Assembly (NCBI GenBank): GCA_963971405.1
Contig: OZ020484.1
Location: forward strand, 42,368,770 to 42,432,769
Source: Psococerastis gibbosa
Lineage: Eukaryota > Arthropoda > Insecta > Psocodea > Psocidae
DNA: 64,000 bases
Direction of reading: 5' to 3'
Position numbers and translations under genes: made by a program. How positions within the stretch are numbered: position 1 is the stretch's first letter; each line of letters starts with the position of its first letter. The notes beneath the pieces were generated by a model. The model saw nothing but the letters and a program-made list of their open reading frames with translations. It was not told the origin of the DNA and made no database searches. Below are positions 21,715-34,900 of this stretch, one piece after another.

Positions 21715-24200
21715 CTGGGTAATGGGTTTACGGTTTGTGGATGTAATAATTGAACTGCAGCAGTTGCACCAACGCTAAATAATAGCAATCCCGGGAATAA
21801 GCATCATCGTCTTCTTAAAACGCCTGTTCAATATAAAACTGGCGATTATTATGGCAATTTGAACCTTGGAGACTGTTATTCTGAAAGGGAAGTCGTGCTC
21901 TTGTCAAAATACTACCGCAGATTGTTCAATCAAGATGTTATTCTTCTGTCGGGATTCCTCATTCTTTTTATCATCCCTAGGATTATAACTTGCGAAAGGC
22001 GCTATTTTTCGTTTCTCATGACATGACCGAAACATTTTAGTTTCCGTTTCTTAACCGTCAGAGGCAACTCGGCGTCTGTATCCTTTCACCTCAGGTCCCT
22101 AGCACTAAGGACACACGATCTCTCCAAGATATGCGCAGCATTTGTCTGTATTTCCACATATGTGTATCGCAACGCACAGATTCTGTACTACATAGCTTGA
22201 GTCAACGTCCATTCCTCCATATCATCATATGCCATATGGTATATACAATAGAACGATTAAGAACACTTTTTAAATTCTGATGGGGTCCGGCAGGGAGTTC
22301 CAAGGCCTCACCGCCTGTGTCGAAAAGGAAGTAGATAAGGTCTGGGATGTGTGCACTGGAAATGATTTTTTTCCAGTATAAGATGGAAATACTTGCTGCA
22401 ATTATTCCCAACAAAGATATTACCAAGCGGGGTGGGACCAGGCCTTGGACTGCCCTCTGCAAAATCAGACACTATGTCCGCCACTGCTTTACCTTCGATG
22501 GTGGGATCCGCCCTGAATACAGATATTCACAGCCCTATACGTACGAGTACGGATATCATTTCGCTATAATAGCCAGCTGTTCACTGAGTGACGCCCGTCA
22601 ATGCAGACAATGGTCTCCCCAACAGCGCTCCTCTCCCTCATGTCAGCGCTTTGTTTACTTCACGGACACCTCACTTACCACGACGTCCAAAGCGCACCCC
22701 CTCCCCCAATTCTGGGGGGTTTCAATGCGCTGCCACAAATATTTCGCCCTTACGTCTGTATTATCTACTACATTGTGGACAAACAACAATATTGTGCGGT
22801 CGTATTGAATAGAGCTCTAACTTTTGGAAAAGTGTTCCGGGGTATTGGCTAAAATAATTCAACGTGAAAATCGGGGCAACTTTCAAATTTATACTAATAT
22901 CCTATAGTTTATTAATGAAAAATAAAAAATAAAAACATTTTTATATTGAAGTTAAACTCATGCATAATTTCCTTCTATGCACACGTGACGTCCTATTAAA
23001 AATGGCGCTTATTTTACCAGGATTAAAATTTGGCGTCTTTTCAATTTTTTAAAATTAACCATAAATCTTTAGATTTTAGTGTACACAGTCAGATTTCAGA
23101 ACGGACCTTTACGATAGAATCCGAAGAAAGTCGGATATAAAGCATGGTGGCGGAGTGGAATCAGTTTAATATATAAGCCCCCCCCCCCCGAAATGGGAAA
23201 ATGTAAGACGAAATTAACAAATGTGTGTTGTTTTATTGTTTTACTTAGTTAGCCAGATAAAATAGATATTGGGGTGAACAGTAACCAGCTTGGTTGGTAG
23301 AATGCTATGCCACGTCGTCAAGGGACTATGCCCATGGCAAGAAGTTGATAGTTCTGTTAGTAGTGAAAAAAATATTTCATGAGTGGGCCACTAGTGGAAA
23401 TAGCCCTTATTGAAGAAGCGTGAAAAGATGTAGCTACAAGATGAGCCTTGCGCCTGGCCCTTTAACAAAATATGCTCCAAGAAATGAAAACTGCTGTTAC
23501 AAAAACTAATATCTAGAAAAGTTTTTTTGGAAAACAATCTAGGTGCTGTAGGGGGCATAAAAAAATATGGGCGGCAGACGCGCTGCCCCAAATCGAAACG
23601 GAATTATTTATTTGCACATTACTGCTACTAATTACGAAAACTTTTACTTCTTCACAGATAAAATATTCCCCCCCTTCTTCTCCACGACGCCCCTCTTTTA
23701 TGGTTTTAAGGACTTTACTGCTTTCCTATTCTATTTTTAGTCCTGAAAATTAACACCGCCTGTTTCATTATTCAGCCGTTCGCCGTTGAGTGGTTCTAGC
23801 TGGTTATTTAAGGGTTGTCTTCCTCTTGCGGGTATCAAGTGATCAATCTAACCATACAGTATGTCTGACTCCACTATCCTTCTTCTCCTTATTCTTTAAG
23901 TTACAGCCTGGCTGGCTGGTTGGCAGCAACATGTGACATCGATGTCTTCACTCCCCACGATCCTGGCACGCCCTCTTCAGCTCCACGTATGTATTGGCCT
24001 CTACATCCTCCATCACTTGCTGCAGATACTCTTTTCTCGGGCGCCCAGTTCGGTTGACGCCTTCTATTGTTTCCTCTAAGATCCTTAGGTTTACCAACAA
24101 ATGGTACCCTTTAGCAAACACATGTACATTGGAATTGGCAGGAGTGTGTTGGGTGGTTATTAAGTAGCTTCTGTACTGAGGGGAAAAATCCCATCAATAA
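21715..24200. other. No recognised gene
   Basis: Unique-looking DNA. Around 22250-22520, stretches such as GGTGGGATCCGCCC resemble part of SINE family 3 but are too diverged to call. A C run lies at about 23178. Confidence 0.55.
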
Positions 24201-24201
24201 T

Positions 24202-24363
24202 GAATAAATAAATAAATAAGGACTTTTTATTGTTTCTATTACTAAGCCAACCTAGAGGAGTTAGGGCTATAAAGCCCTCTCTTACACTCAATTAGGAAGG
24301 CCCGGGACCGCCTGCTTTACATGCCCTCTGAAGCAAGGCCAGAAAATGTAGCAAGTGTAGGTA
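24202..24363 (-). mobile_element. SINE family 1 copy, head missing
   Basis: Tail and body match. Similarity stops at GTAGCAAGTGTAGGTA, before the B box. Confidence 0.83.
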
Positions 24364-24470
24364 TATCTAAAAATAATCTTTAACTATAACAAATAGGCTA
24401 TACATTAAAAAACGTCAAATTGCTTCAGTTACATAATGTTTGTGACTGATACAGGCTGGCATTATAACGT

Positions 24471-25007
24471 CAGTGGCGGATCCAGCTTTTTATTTGAAGG
24501 GGCTACCTTTGCTAGACCGGCTTATGGTAGCCTAAATGTATTACCTTTTTTTTTGCAACTTAGATGTCTACTCAAGATACAGAATCTTCCCTCCTAATAC
24601 AGATTTCCAAAAAGCAGTCTCACACAATGCAATACTTCTCCAGCACACTATTCCTTTTCTTCACTCAGCAGCTCTGGCAAGCATCATCTAGCAAACAACA
24701 CACTGGTTTAATACAAGCATCGGCAAACTGCCATAGACGGTTACTGGGCAACCCTTGTCCAGTGCCCTCCTGATCGCAGTTTGCCACACACCATCAACTC
24801 ATACACACACAATACAGACAACCAACACCGGGAAATCTACAAATCTGAAAGCGCGTTTACCCACATGGATCTGGCGCTTAATAAAAATTAAAAATTAAAA
24901 ATTAAAAAAATTAAAATAAATATATACTTTTACTAAATTTGTCTCATTTTGGCGCCGTTCAGGGAGCTTGAAGGGGGTTGGGGTTATGACCCTTGGATCT
25001 GCCACTG
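24471..25007. mobile_element. hAT-like inverted-repeat element without matching flanks
   Basis: The left end CAGTGGCGGATCCAG pairs with the right end GGATCTGCCACTG over 537 bp. The flanking 8-mers (TATAACGT and GTACCTAC) do not match. A single related end occurs at 29888-29905 and near 51388. An open frame inside (24564-24773) has no recognisable domain. Confidence 0.65.
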
Positions 25008-25009
25008 GT

Positions 25010-27860
25010 ACCTACCTACATATTATAGTGTATAGGCCCAAACTTTCCCTTTACTTAAAGCTTATTACTTCTTTTCAAAGTGTTATTATATAGGCTACCA
25101 ACTTCACGGCGGAGCCGTTTAAAAATGAGATTGAGTTTTTAATGCTGGCTAAATGGGAAAAATGACAATTTATACTCGGGCCATAAATATAGTAGACTTG
25201 GAAGCCCTCCTAAAGTCATTAATAAATTGCTCCACTTTATAAAATTTAATGGCAGGAAGACCTTTCTAAGTACTTTTCTAAGGGCTGCTTAGACAATTTG
25301 TTGGAAATATGTCCCATTACCAATGAAATAATATGCTTTGGGTTATGGTAAAACGCGGCAGCAGACATTTTTTTTGGCTGAACTTAAATGTCTTTCAATG
25401 TTCAATATTGCAGCATAAGTGCAAACTAGAATAACTTGCTTTTTCTTATATACCGTCCTAATGAGATCTATGAAGTGAACATAAATTTCAAATGCGCGAT
25501 GCGACAAACTGCTCCAGCGTTTCCCACAGCGGGGTCAATCCGTGTTTCATGTTGAGCTATAGTGCCATATTTATTTAATTTTTACTATTTTATAAAACAT
25601 TTGCGGCTTGTTTCTTCATCAAAACTATTATTTTTTAATTATTTTTTAATTTTTCTAAGAAGAAACCATGTAATCATAAAAATTGGCTTCGGCAAAGGAG
25701 GTTTTATGTCTCCTAATAACGTTTCCATTATAAATTTCACATTTAATTTGCTCGCTGACCAGAAGTCCAATATGTTTCTCATACAATACACAGACTTCAT
25801 TCATGATTTAGTGACCATACAGGGAAGAGGATTCAGGTCTATGTGACAGATTATTGTGAACTTAACTGGGGAATGTGGCTTCCATATGGTGAACTGTATG
25901 GGGTACTTTACCGGACGTATTGCCAGTGGTGGAGGCGTCACGGGGTCATGAACTTCTTTAAGCGTCCTGCAGGGCGCCAAAATGAGACAAGAAATAAAAA
26001 TAATCTAATTAACACAAATAAACAATAAAAATAGGCTACCGTAAACGATCTAACTTTGTTATCCGAGGACGCCAATATTTGTCATGACCCCCATAAATAA
26101 AAAAACTGGGTCGGTCACTACTTATTGTAAAATCCACCCTAAGTTACCTACATTAAAATGAAAAAAATGGCAACATTTAACTGTATTAGCTCAGTGGGGA
26201 CAGATTAATAATACAACGCTGTACATTTACCCAAACTATTTCCAACTAAAAGCAGGCCTCGCGTTACTTTTGCCCCCCCCCCCCTCAACTCTATTTTAGT
26301 TGCTGCATGAAGCTTTATGTGGCATAATGGAAGCCAAATACAACAAAAAATAAACAATGGAAACAAAAATATGAAGCGAAAACCGAGAATTGCAAAGTCA
26401 CGGGACCAGCTATGCTGGTTGGCGAAACCAAATATTGCCTCAATTTTTTTCTTTTTTTTAAATTGTACGGTTAATACATGAAATATTCTTGTGCTTTTTG
26501 TGGCGAAAAAAAAGCGGGGAGCCATCGATTTTAATTTGTATGGTCCGGCAATGGTTCCAATCAAATTGTAATTAATGTACAGCAGGAAAGACGGGTTGCC
26601 CCCCCCCCCCCACAACGCTTTGACCTGACGATATATTGACATGCTATTTATTACTTCAGCAGTCTGAAAATATATAGGTATGTTTTGATGATGGCTTGCC
26701 TTGACATCCAGTGCAGAAAAAAATTGCCAGAACCGTAGTAAGCTCAGATACTTTTCTAAATTTAACACATTCACTGCCATGACTAGCGATATCACTAGAT
26801 AGTGGTTTCCATGTCACTGCTGGAGGTAAATTGAGAAACTTAGGACTAATCGCCATTTGCATCCCTTGTTTGAATCAGTTACATCAAAGTTTGAGTCGCC
26901 ATATATCTTTGTTGTTTTTCATTGCTTGATAAAACCAAAAACACTGTTTTGTTTGTTAGATTCCTGTCTTTATTTCTGTCATAACTTAAATATTGCCACG
27001 TCTAATGATTTCAGTAGACGGGGTCTGGAACGAACATTTACAAGTCTAGGGATTTCGATAGACACAGGAGGGTAGACGTATTATTAATCTTTCTCACATA
27101 ATGTAAATTAAAAAGATAATACCAATTAAAGAAATTATTCTTCCAATTGAAGAGATCACATTTCATGAGGTATAAACATCGGGGTAGTCGTATCGTCGAA
27201 AAATTTTGTGTTTCGGTGTAATTCGGTATAAGAATACAAAGTTGAGGACGGGAAACATTTACCAATGGGTCCACCCACCCCTACAGGGTACTTTGAATCC
27301 ACCGATTGGGGGAAAATCCGGTGGCAAGACTGTTGTCTGACTCTAACAATGAGTGAGCAATGCTCACAAAGGAGTCCTAGTCCTCCACAGGCCTGAACCT
27401 GATGGGTTGTCGTGCCACGGTTAGATACCTCTAAAGAATAATGTATGGATGGCAACAGAACTGAATAAAACACTAAATTTTGGGATTTTAGAACAGCCGC
27501 ATCGCGAACAAAAAGGTTAAACTATTATTATTATTATTATAAGTTGATTAACTTGGGGGCCCACAGGTTATTTGTATTACACAAGGGTATAATTGTTTAC
27601 TTTTTTAAATATATTCCTTCGGCGCAGTGCAGCACCGGCCAAAGAAGAAGAAGAAGAAAAGAACGGGTTTTTTATGGACGTAGGTTTTCTTGTAGTGCAT
27701 AACCCATTGAACCTTGCCCTGTTGACGACTCGAACGGTTTTCTGAAAATATTGCCATTGCATTGCCTTTATGGCATTAAGTAAGCCCACAGACTTGTTCG
27801 GTTATGTGTAGCTGTGCTAACCTGTCTAACATTACGAATCAATTCAATACAGGCACATAA
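25010..27860. other. No recognised gene
   Basis: It includes two C runs (about 26275 and 26600) and an ATT microsatellite at 27526-27540. A 196-codon open frame on the minus strand (26205-26795) crosses both C runs and has no domain, so it is not called. Confidence 0.55.
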
Positions 27861-28070
27861 GTAGAGGATATACATGAACTATTCTTGTCGGGGCTTGTGG
27901 TCCAGCGTTTAAGACGACGCCCTGAATGGTTAGGCATAGATCGTGGGTCCGAATCCCGCCAAGCCCAGTTTTTATGTATCCTCTAATTTCTGTTACAGCC
28001 TGGGGGTTACCTCTTCAGCCAAAGTTAATTTAATGCCAGTATTATGTATACCATATAATACTGCAATATA
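27861..28070 (+). mobile_element. SINE family 2 (tRNA-like) copy
   Basis: GGGGCTTGTGGTCCAGCG (A-box region) and GGGTCCGAATCCCGCCAAGC (B box and stem) give a tRNA-like head. The tail region TCTCTTCAGCC-like to ATAATACTGCAATATA recurs in reverse at 633-790 and 5131-5318. No complete tRNA cloverleaf with an intact acceptor stem and anticodon could be drawn, so it is called a SINE, not a tRNA gene. Confidence 0.8.
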
Positions 28071-28920
28071 ATGTGTAGAATATTGGCATTGCTTTGTCAA
28101 TGAATTTCAGGTCATTGGCAAACTGGTTCACTCCTTAATGACAATCCACATCGTCTGAACGTGCCAAAGCTCAGACATGCTTACCATTGACAATGTAATT
28201 ATTAAACTATCCCAGAGATAAGACTAACCCGAACGCTGCTTGGAAGCAAATAGAGAATAATTTAAATTTTAGGTTGAGTCCTACGACCAGAGACCTTAAC
28301 GACTCAGCAAATCGAATTGGTTGGTAGAGAGACATGAAGTGATAGATTTTATTGGCGTCTCCACTGTGAACTACGTGCTACCCCTGCTTAATCAGCGATC
28401 AAAATACGCCAAAATTCGCTATAGTCTGCCATAGCTGACGGTAAAAAACGAGGGGTTTAGATTTTTGCTGATTTAATCCGGAAAGTGTCATATTTTGGAT
28501 TTATGTGGGAATAAGCCGAGTTTTTGCTCCAATTTACGTAATGAAAAGCTGTAAATAATGAAAGTCCATTTCCATTTGATTTTTGAATTAAATTTTATGC
28601 ATTGTTTCTAACAAGGTTAATGTTGGCCGAGGTTCCATTTGGTTTAATACTGGATTATTTGAAATAGAAGGTCGTAGGTTAAGCGCACTGGTCAATTGCA
28701 CGTTCAGTTGCTATCTGTATAGGTCTACCCATTGAACCATGCCTCGCCAACGACCTCATTGATTTTCCAGATGTTATTGAGATTTTCGCAAACTGGCAAA
28801 CTCATCTCCGCCCGCGATGTCAACCCACAACTGCTACAAGCGCCAATGGAGCGAATGAGACATGCTTACCCTTGTATGTGTTTAAATGATCATGCCACGA
28901 TTAGGCCCATAATCATACGA

Positions 28921-29583
28921 GCAGCACCAGTTGCTAAGACATCAAAGCGTTGATTTTTCCATAAGCCTCAATAATATTTTAAAATTATTTTTAATTACGT
29001 ATTATTTTAAAGTGATATTTTTCTATAAATCATGGAGAATATATATATTAAATTATATGCAGCGCAATAAGGTCCAGGCATAGTAAAAATATTATAAAAA
29101 ATATTAAAATAATTAATTAGATGCAAAGAACTTAGTTTTCACATACAAACGGTGGCCATTTTGATTAATATGGATATCTTATCGTCGTCAGCGAACCTAG
29201 TGACCAAAACTGTCCCTACAAAACCTTATAACAGCGCACCCTATGAGGTTCATTTGTGACGTCATTTTGTAGATGGCAGCACCAGCTGCAATGATATATC
29301 AAAGCGTTGATTTTTCTATAAGCCTCAATATAATTTAAAATGATTTTTAATTACGTGTTATTTTAAAGTGATATTTTTTTTATAAATCATGGAGAATATA
29401 TATATTAAATCATATGCAGCGAAATGAGGTCCAGGCATAGTAAAAATATTATAAAACATATTAAAGAATTAATTAGATGCTAAGAGCTTAGTTTTCACAT
29501 GCAAACGGTGGCCATTTTGAATAATATGGATATCTTACTGTCGTCAGCGATCCTAGGGACCAAAACTGTCCCTACAGAACCCT
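28921..29583 (+). repeat. Direct duplication of about 300 bp
   Basis: Copy 1 (28921-29225) and copy 2 (29277-29583) both start GCAGCACCAG and end AAACTGTCCCTACARAACC, separated by about 50 bp of unrelated sequence. Shared blocks include CAAAGCGTTGATTTTT and CATGGAGAATATATATATTA. They differ by scattered substitutions and small gaps, so the duplication is not recent. Confidence 0.85.
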
Positions 29584-29664
29584 CACATGACCAATTTCCA
29601 TTCCTCCATCGCCCAATATTGTCCACTTGTACACCAATCCAGGCTTTCTCTTGGTGCAATGCAT

Positions 29665-29839
29665 CTGCAGCCTGATCGAGGTGATTATAATACCGGGGTT
29701 AAATAAATACCCTAGGATTATAACTGCAAACAAACAAATTCTGAATAGCACTTTCCATTATAAAATTATCTTGTTTACATTTTTAATACCAGGGGATTAA
29801 ATAAATACCGGTATTATAATCGCCTCGATCAGGCTGCAG
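29665..29839. mobile_element. Palindromic element (family D)
   Basis: Perfect 17-bp ends CTGCAGCCTGATCGAGG / CCTCGATCAGGCTGCAG over 175 bp. The interior matches the copy at 16087 (TTTAATACCAGGGGATTAAA). Confidence 0.82.
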
Positions 29840-29844
29840 GTGTC

Positions 29845-31260
29845 AGCATCACTTAACCTAGTTCGGGTCTCTAAAATACCACGGACTCAGAGACGGATCC
29901 AGACCATTTTATGGGGAGGGGGGGGGCAGTTGTTGGTCAAAATAGAACAAACATATTATGTAGTTGGATCAAATTAGAGCTCAAAACAGATTTACTAAAT
30001 TGTATCTATCCACGCAAGGCCTCCAGGTTTTTCCTGAACTAGAAGTTAGTAAGCAAGCGCTATCACAGACACAGATAACTAACTAAGTATACCTTTAGAG
30101 TTAGGAGATAATCGAACATTTAAAATAATCAAAATTTAGGGATACAATTCTTCTACAGTAGCCTAAGACAGTGATCTGGTTGATGAATATTTCATGTGAA
30201 ATTTTTTTTTTTTTGCAAAATACAGATTGTCAAACAGTTTCTTAATGAATATATCAACCGAAAGCTATCAGCGAAAAACTATCTCAGTATAAATTTGACC
30301 TTTTAATTGTCCTCAAAGCTCGCTGGTGAAATTTATGTAGCATAGGAATTACATTGGTCGGGCGAATTTCGGCTCAAGCACCCGACGACGGCGACGATAG
30401 ATAAGATAAGATAGATAAGGGACCTTGGTTGGAAATGGGTAGTAGGTATGATTAAAGTTTGGGTCGTGGCCAACGCCACTGTCTTCACTAACCAATACTT
30501 ATTCGGACTCAATGATATATGCCATTTGATTCACTTCCCCCGCGAAAACCAGTTTATTCTCCAACAGGAGTTCCATACAGGGCGAGCTGTTGAGCAGGTA
30601 GCAGGTACCTTTACCAGGTTGTTTTCTCAGTTATTATTTAAGGAGAATTTCGACGTGGAGAATAACTTTTGTATGACTAAGGGCGGTGGTTCCAATCATC
30701 CCTTGAAAAGGCTCAGTAAAGAATAGTGCACTCACCACCATTCATTGGCAGATAGCGGTACTGTTGAGGATTCCTTATACAAGCGTACAAGCGATGAGAG
30801 GGGGGGGGGGTTGGACCTGCGTCTCGGGTCTCGGTTAAAGTTGTCTGTCTATGGTTCATTTTGAACAAGTCGTACGGAAAATGAGTTTCAGGGGCTGCTG
30901 AACTAGTGACATGACATCTTTGAACCAATCTTCGTATTAGACGAGGCTTTTTTTTCGAAGTATGGAAGGCCCCTTAGCCCAGATCCTTCAGCTTCCGGCC
31001 GTGAAAGCCTTTGTAATTAATAGTACTATTACTAATACTAATTACTATACTAATTACTTGTAGTATAAATTTATTTTCATAAAAAAAAAGTTTTCCTTTT
31101 CTTTTAATATTTCTTTACACCTCAAGGGCAGTTTCCAAGTGAACGTTATGTTTTCAATGCAGCTCGAGAATTTTAATGAGTCTTGTTCATGTTATTTGTC
31201 AAATTTCAAAATAGAAATGCATGCAAGGTTAACTTACGAGTAATGTAGGTAATAGAATAG
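29845..31260. other. No recognised gene
   Basis: A possible single hAT-like end (CAGAGACGGATCCAGACC) at 29888, a GATAAGATAAGATAGATAAG microsatellite near 30402, and a G run near 30801. Confidence 0.55.
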
Positions 31261-31270
31261 GCCTATAAAT

Positions 31271-31993
31271 GAATAAATCATTTTTTCCCTTCTTAGTATT
31301 ACTACGCCAACCTAGCGGAGTGTTACGCCCTAGGCCTAACACAAGAGCATACGCTCTTCTTGGCCTAGGCTCAGGGCTGAGGACAGACGACAAACCTCTG
31401 TTGTGTAAATGTTATATCGGTCGTCACGTATTTCCTTAGCCATAATGTATAAATCACGAACCTTCGGTTTGAAGAGGCAGAGAGTTTGGAGAGTCGATAG
31501 AGTCTAGTGAGACAGAGCTGATTCACCATGTGAGTTGATACACGGTGCAAGTAGGAGTAAGCTCCTATAGATGTATGAGTAAGTACGTTATCATGTAGCC
31601 CTTATGTAACTAAGTTGCCCCCCCCCCCAATTCATTATGTTGTCCCTTGTCCCTTAAGTGCTTAAGTTGGCCCTAAGTTATTATGTGGTATTAATGTTAA
31701 GTGTATTAATATAATATAAGGTATTTGGTATCATATAAGCTTATATATAATTCCCCTCTCATAAGCCCACTCTGAATACTCTAATCTATAGAAGGTCCCA
31801 ATTAGTGGTATTCGGAGTGTGACACGGAGTTAGGGCTACACAGCCCTCACTTAAACTCAACTATAAGAAGACTCGGGACCGTCTGCTTTATATGCCCTCC
31901 CAAGCATGGTCAGAAAATGTAGCAAGTGTGTGACTCGAGCCAACAACCTTTCGGGTGAAAGTTGGAATCTGCACCACTACTCTACATGTCCTG
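31271..31993 (-). mobile_element. SINE family 1, split by solo LTR
   Basis: This is a copy of the tRNA-like SINE described at 36170-36390, in reverse orientation. Its body is interrupted at 31321-31829 by the LTR and its duplicated target. The promoter-like head (B box, reverse complement of GACTCGAGCCAACAACC) is retained near 31935. Confidence 0.85.
31321..31824. mobile_element. Solo LTR with CGGAG target-site duplication
   Basis: A 504-bp insertion begins TGTTACGCCC and ends GAGTGTGACA. It is flanked by CGGAG on both sides (31316-31320 and 31825-31829) and splits a SINE that is continuous when the insert is removed. TG...CA ends and a 5-bp duplication are the marks of a retroviral-type LTR. 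With no internal region, this is a solo LTR left by recombination between two LTRs. Ty3/gypsy or BEL origin is likely but not decided. Confidence 0.88.
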
Positions 31994-31994
31994 A

Positions 31995-34900
31995 AATTTA
32001 GAATGGTGTAATATTATTTGTATATACAATATGTATAGTATTTCTAGATTATGTGCAACGCACCGTGACCCCGGAGAGGTTTTTTTTCTTTATTTAAGAG
32101 CGTCGGCAATTGCATTTTGCATTTAATTTGCATATTATTGGACATTGTCTGTTTGCAAATAAACGATTATTTATTTATTTATTTATTTATTTATTGCATG
32201 ACTAATACGATATCTCTAATGAATCGTTACTATATTAATTTAGGTTTATATTTAACTAACTTTTATATAAACGACAAAGCTTTCTCATGGAACATGTCCG
32301 ATTCCAAGAGGCTAAGGGCGGATTCTATTGTATAATATACTCCCCAACGTTATTGCTCGCTATGTAGTCAATCGCCCCATAAAATATACCAGCGTGTCCC
32401 CCAGCTTGTATCGATGTTAAGCCATGCTGTAAGCTAGCTAAAGCGGCATTTTAATTTAATTTGTAACTAGTTCCTCTGATTTTTTTTCATGTTTCATACT
32501 CAAAACTTTTTTAATTATTGACTATATTAAATAGGTTTCATATCATATTTTGGCATTATTATTTTTTTACAAAGTATAATGTAAATACAAAGAACCTAAC
32601 ATGTAGGCTACAACTGTTATCACTGTGTTGAAATCAGACACTATAATTTGTATATTATACTTGTATTAACATTCACAAACAATACGTCTCAACGATTTTA
32701 AAAAGAAAAAAAAATAATAAATAAATAAATTGATTGACGTGACGGATAATTGTGGTTTACAGTGTACTGAGGGCTCTCAGAGCGCTCAGTAACAGGCGGA
32801 AAACTTTGAATTTTATTTTGGTTTTATTTTTATTAATAAGTTTTGACGTATTCATATTTAGTAATATTTAATTAGTTTTATTTGCCAATATAAAATCAGA
32901 AATAATGCGTGATTATACCATTACAAGCTATGTTTCTGGTAGCGCTGTTCGATAAGTTACGTTATAGCGGAGTCAATTTATAACGAACTTTATTGGGGAA
33001 AGAAGCCTCCATATGTAGAACTTTATCGGTTACTTTGTGGAATCCACCCTAAAGGTGTTAACTCAGCAGCGCGCAGCTGTTAACGCACAGCACGTTCACT
33101 TTCGGTAAAAGTTCATATCGGCAAACTTCTCCATAAAACCAGGAGAAAAGTGAAATATGTCCAAATGAAAAGGGGGATTCTACAGATGGCAAGGTGCGGG
33201 GAAGGGGTAGAGGAATTCTGGTTCGATGTTCACCATACGCCCCATTTTTTAAAAAAAACATTTCGGATTTATTGGTCTGCCGCGTAATAGGAAAACCTCT
33301 GTGTCTGAAGCCCCCATTGATCGCTGCTAATTTATAACCAAATCTCGCACCCTAAGAAGTTGGCGGTTTTTCAATCAATTCTCGAATCAAAACCACTTTC
33401 AAAAGATACCTGAATAGCGTTTTCAAATTAAGATGACTATGGTGCCGGTAAGTAAGCAATTTGACGGGTTCACCTTCTTGCCCGTCGGGCGAATGGATGT
33501 TGGTGTCTCCACAAAGTGGGCTCTCAAAGGATGGTACAATGTGAGGGACAATGGGAATCGGAAAATGGTTTATTCTTTCAGGAAAAGCCGGGAAAGAGGG
33601 GGAGGGGGTGAGCAAAAGCTTGAAAAGCTGTTGATATCCGTCAGGTTTGTTTCGGGGAAGAATGAGTCATTGTGTGCGCTGTATATTGTGTGACAAAGTA
33701 TTACATTGAGTACCATACATAAGGTTTTATTTATAGAAGTTTCTCACGGGTTATTGAGAGACTTTTATGAGTTTTGAGCGAAAATGGTTTAATTACAGAG
33801 GAAAAATAAAATACAGTACATTATGTGTACATATTATACGTTCTCGCTTACACAGAACGCAGTTTCAGATTGATTGATTGCTTGGTAGCAGGAACGTTCA
33901 GAGATTCCCCCCGAACACACTTCTCTTTATATTGGGAAGGCCAAAAAAATTTTGTGACCTGACAGTAACCAGGGCCAGTTCACAGGGTCAGACGATGGGG
34001 GAGAAGTTAAACGCTTTATGGGGACTTACTGACCAAACAGGTTTTTATTTGCTTTCTCTGTCACAGCGAGGAGGGAGGAGGGGGGTTCCAGCTCGGGAAA
34101 TATTTGGTAGTGTAGGACAGGTTCATCCATGGCAGTTTAGTCATTAGACCACGCGTCTTCTAGTGGAGTCATGGTAGAGTGCGGGACAGCTCACAGGAAA
34201 AAGAAGAGGGAAAAACTAGTGCAGAGAAAGACAGGCAAAAAACCTACGCAGATACCAATCATCGGCGAAATTTAGGTAAACAACGGGTCATGACTACCTT
34301 CAAAAACACCTTCACCGTATAGGTGTAGCAGCGGAACCTTTCCGTCTTCTACACCCGGGAAAAAATGGATAGAAAACACCTTAAGACGTGCCCAGGTATC
34401 GTCAATAGGAGAGGTTAAACATATTATGTGTTGTATTGGCCTGCAAGAAAGCTGATGGCGGTAGCCTAATCCTATGGGGTAATTAAAAATAATAATAATA
34501 ATGTAAAATATGTAAAAATAAAACATTTAAATGTTTTGAACACTTATATACATGAAAAATACGAACCTCCCCAAACCGACCCAAACTTCTCCGCTGACAG
34601 TTGACTTACATGTACCCTCTAGATATAGTTTCTGGCTACATAACGCGTCTAAGAAAGTTTTAACATGAAATGAAAGAAGCCCAGCTACCCAGCGTACGTC
34701 TAATTAACCCCTAAGCTGCAAGTAACTCACGCATACTTGTATTTCGTAGTTAAAAACCAAATACTTAAAAAGGAATCGAAACGAGCCTTTTTACTTATAG
34801 AAACGAAGGGTCGCCAGGCAGGTGGCCACTTGATACGCGGCCCCCGCCAACCCTTTGAACTCAACCTTAGCATTCCGCAGAGAAGTTGCACGTGATCGAA

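Noticed and set aside
22202-22808. Overlapping open frames on both strands
   Set aside because: A GPHQNLKS-like segment hinted at a LINE, but no conserved block could be followed. Part resembles a diverged SINE.
26205-26795. 196-codon minus-strand open frame
   Set aside because: It translates two C homopolymers and a poly-A stretch as GGGG and KKKKK, lacks any motif and has no splice context; likely chance.
27890-27970. Possible tRNA gene
   Set aside because: B-box and A-box-like segments are present, but a full cloverleaf and anticodon arm could not be drawn, and the same head recurs with a conserved non-tRNA tail, so it is a SINE.
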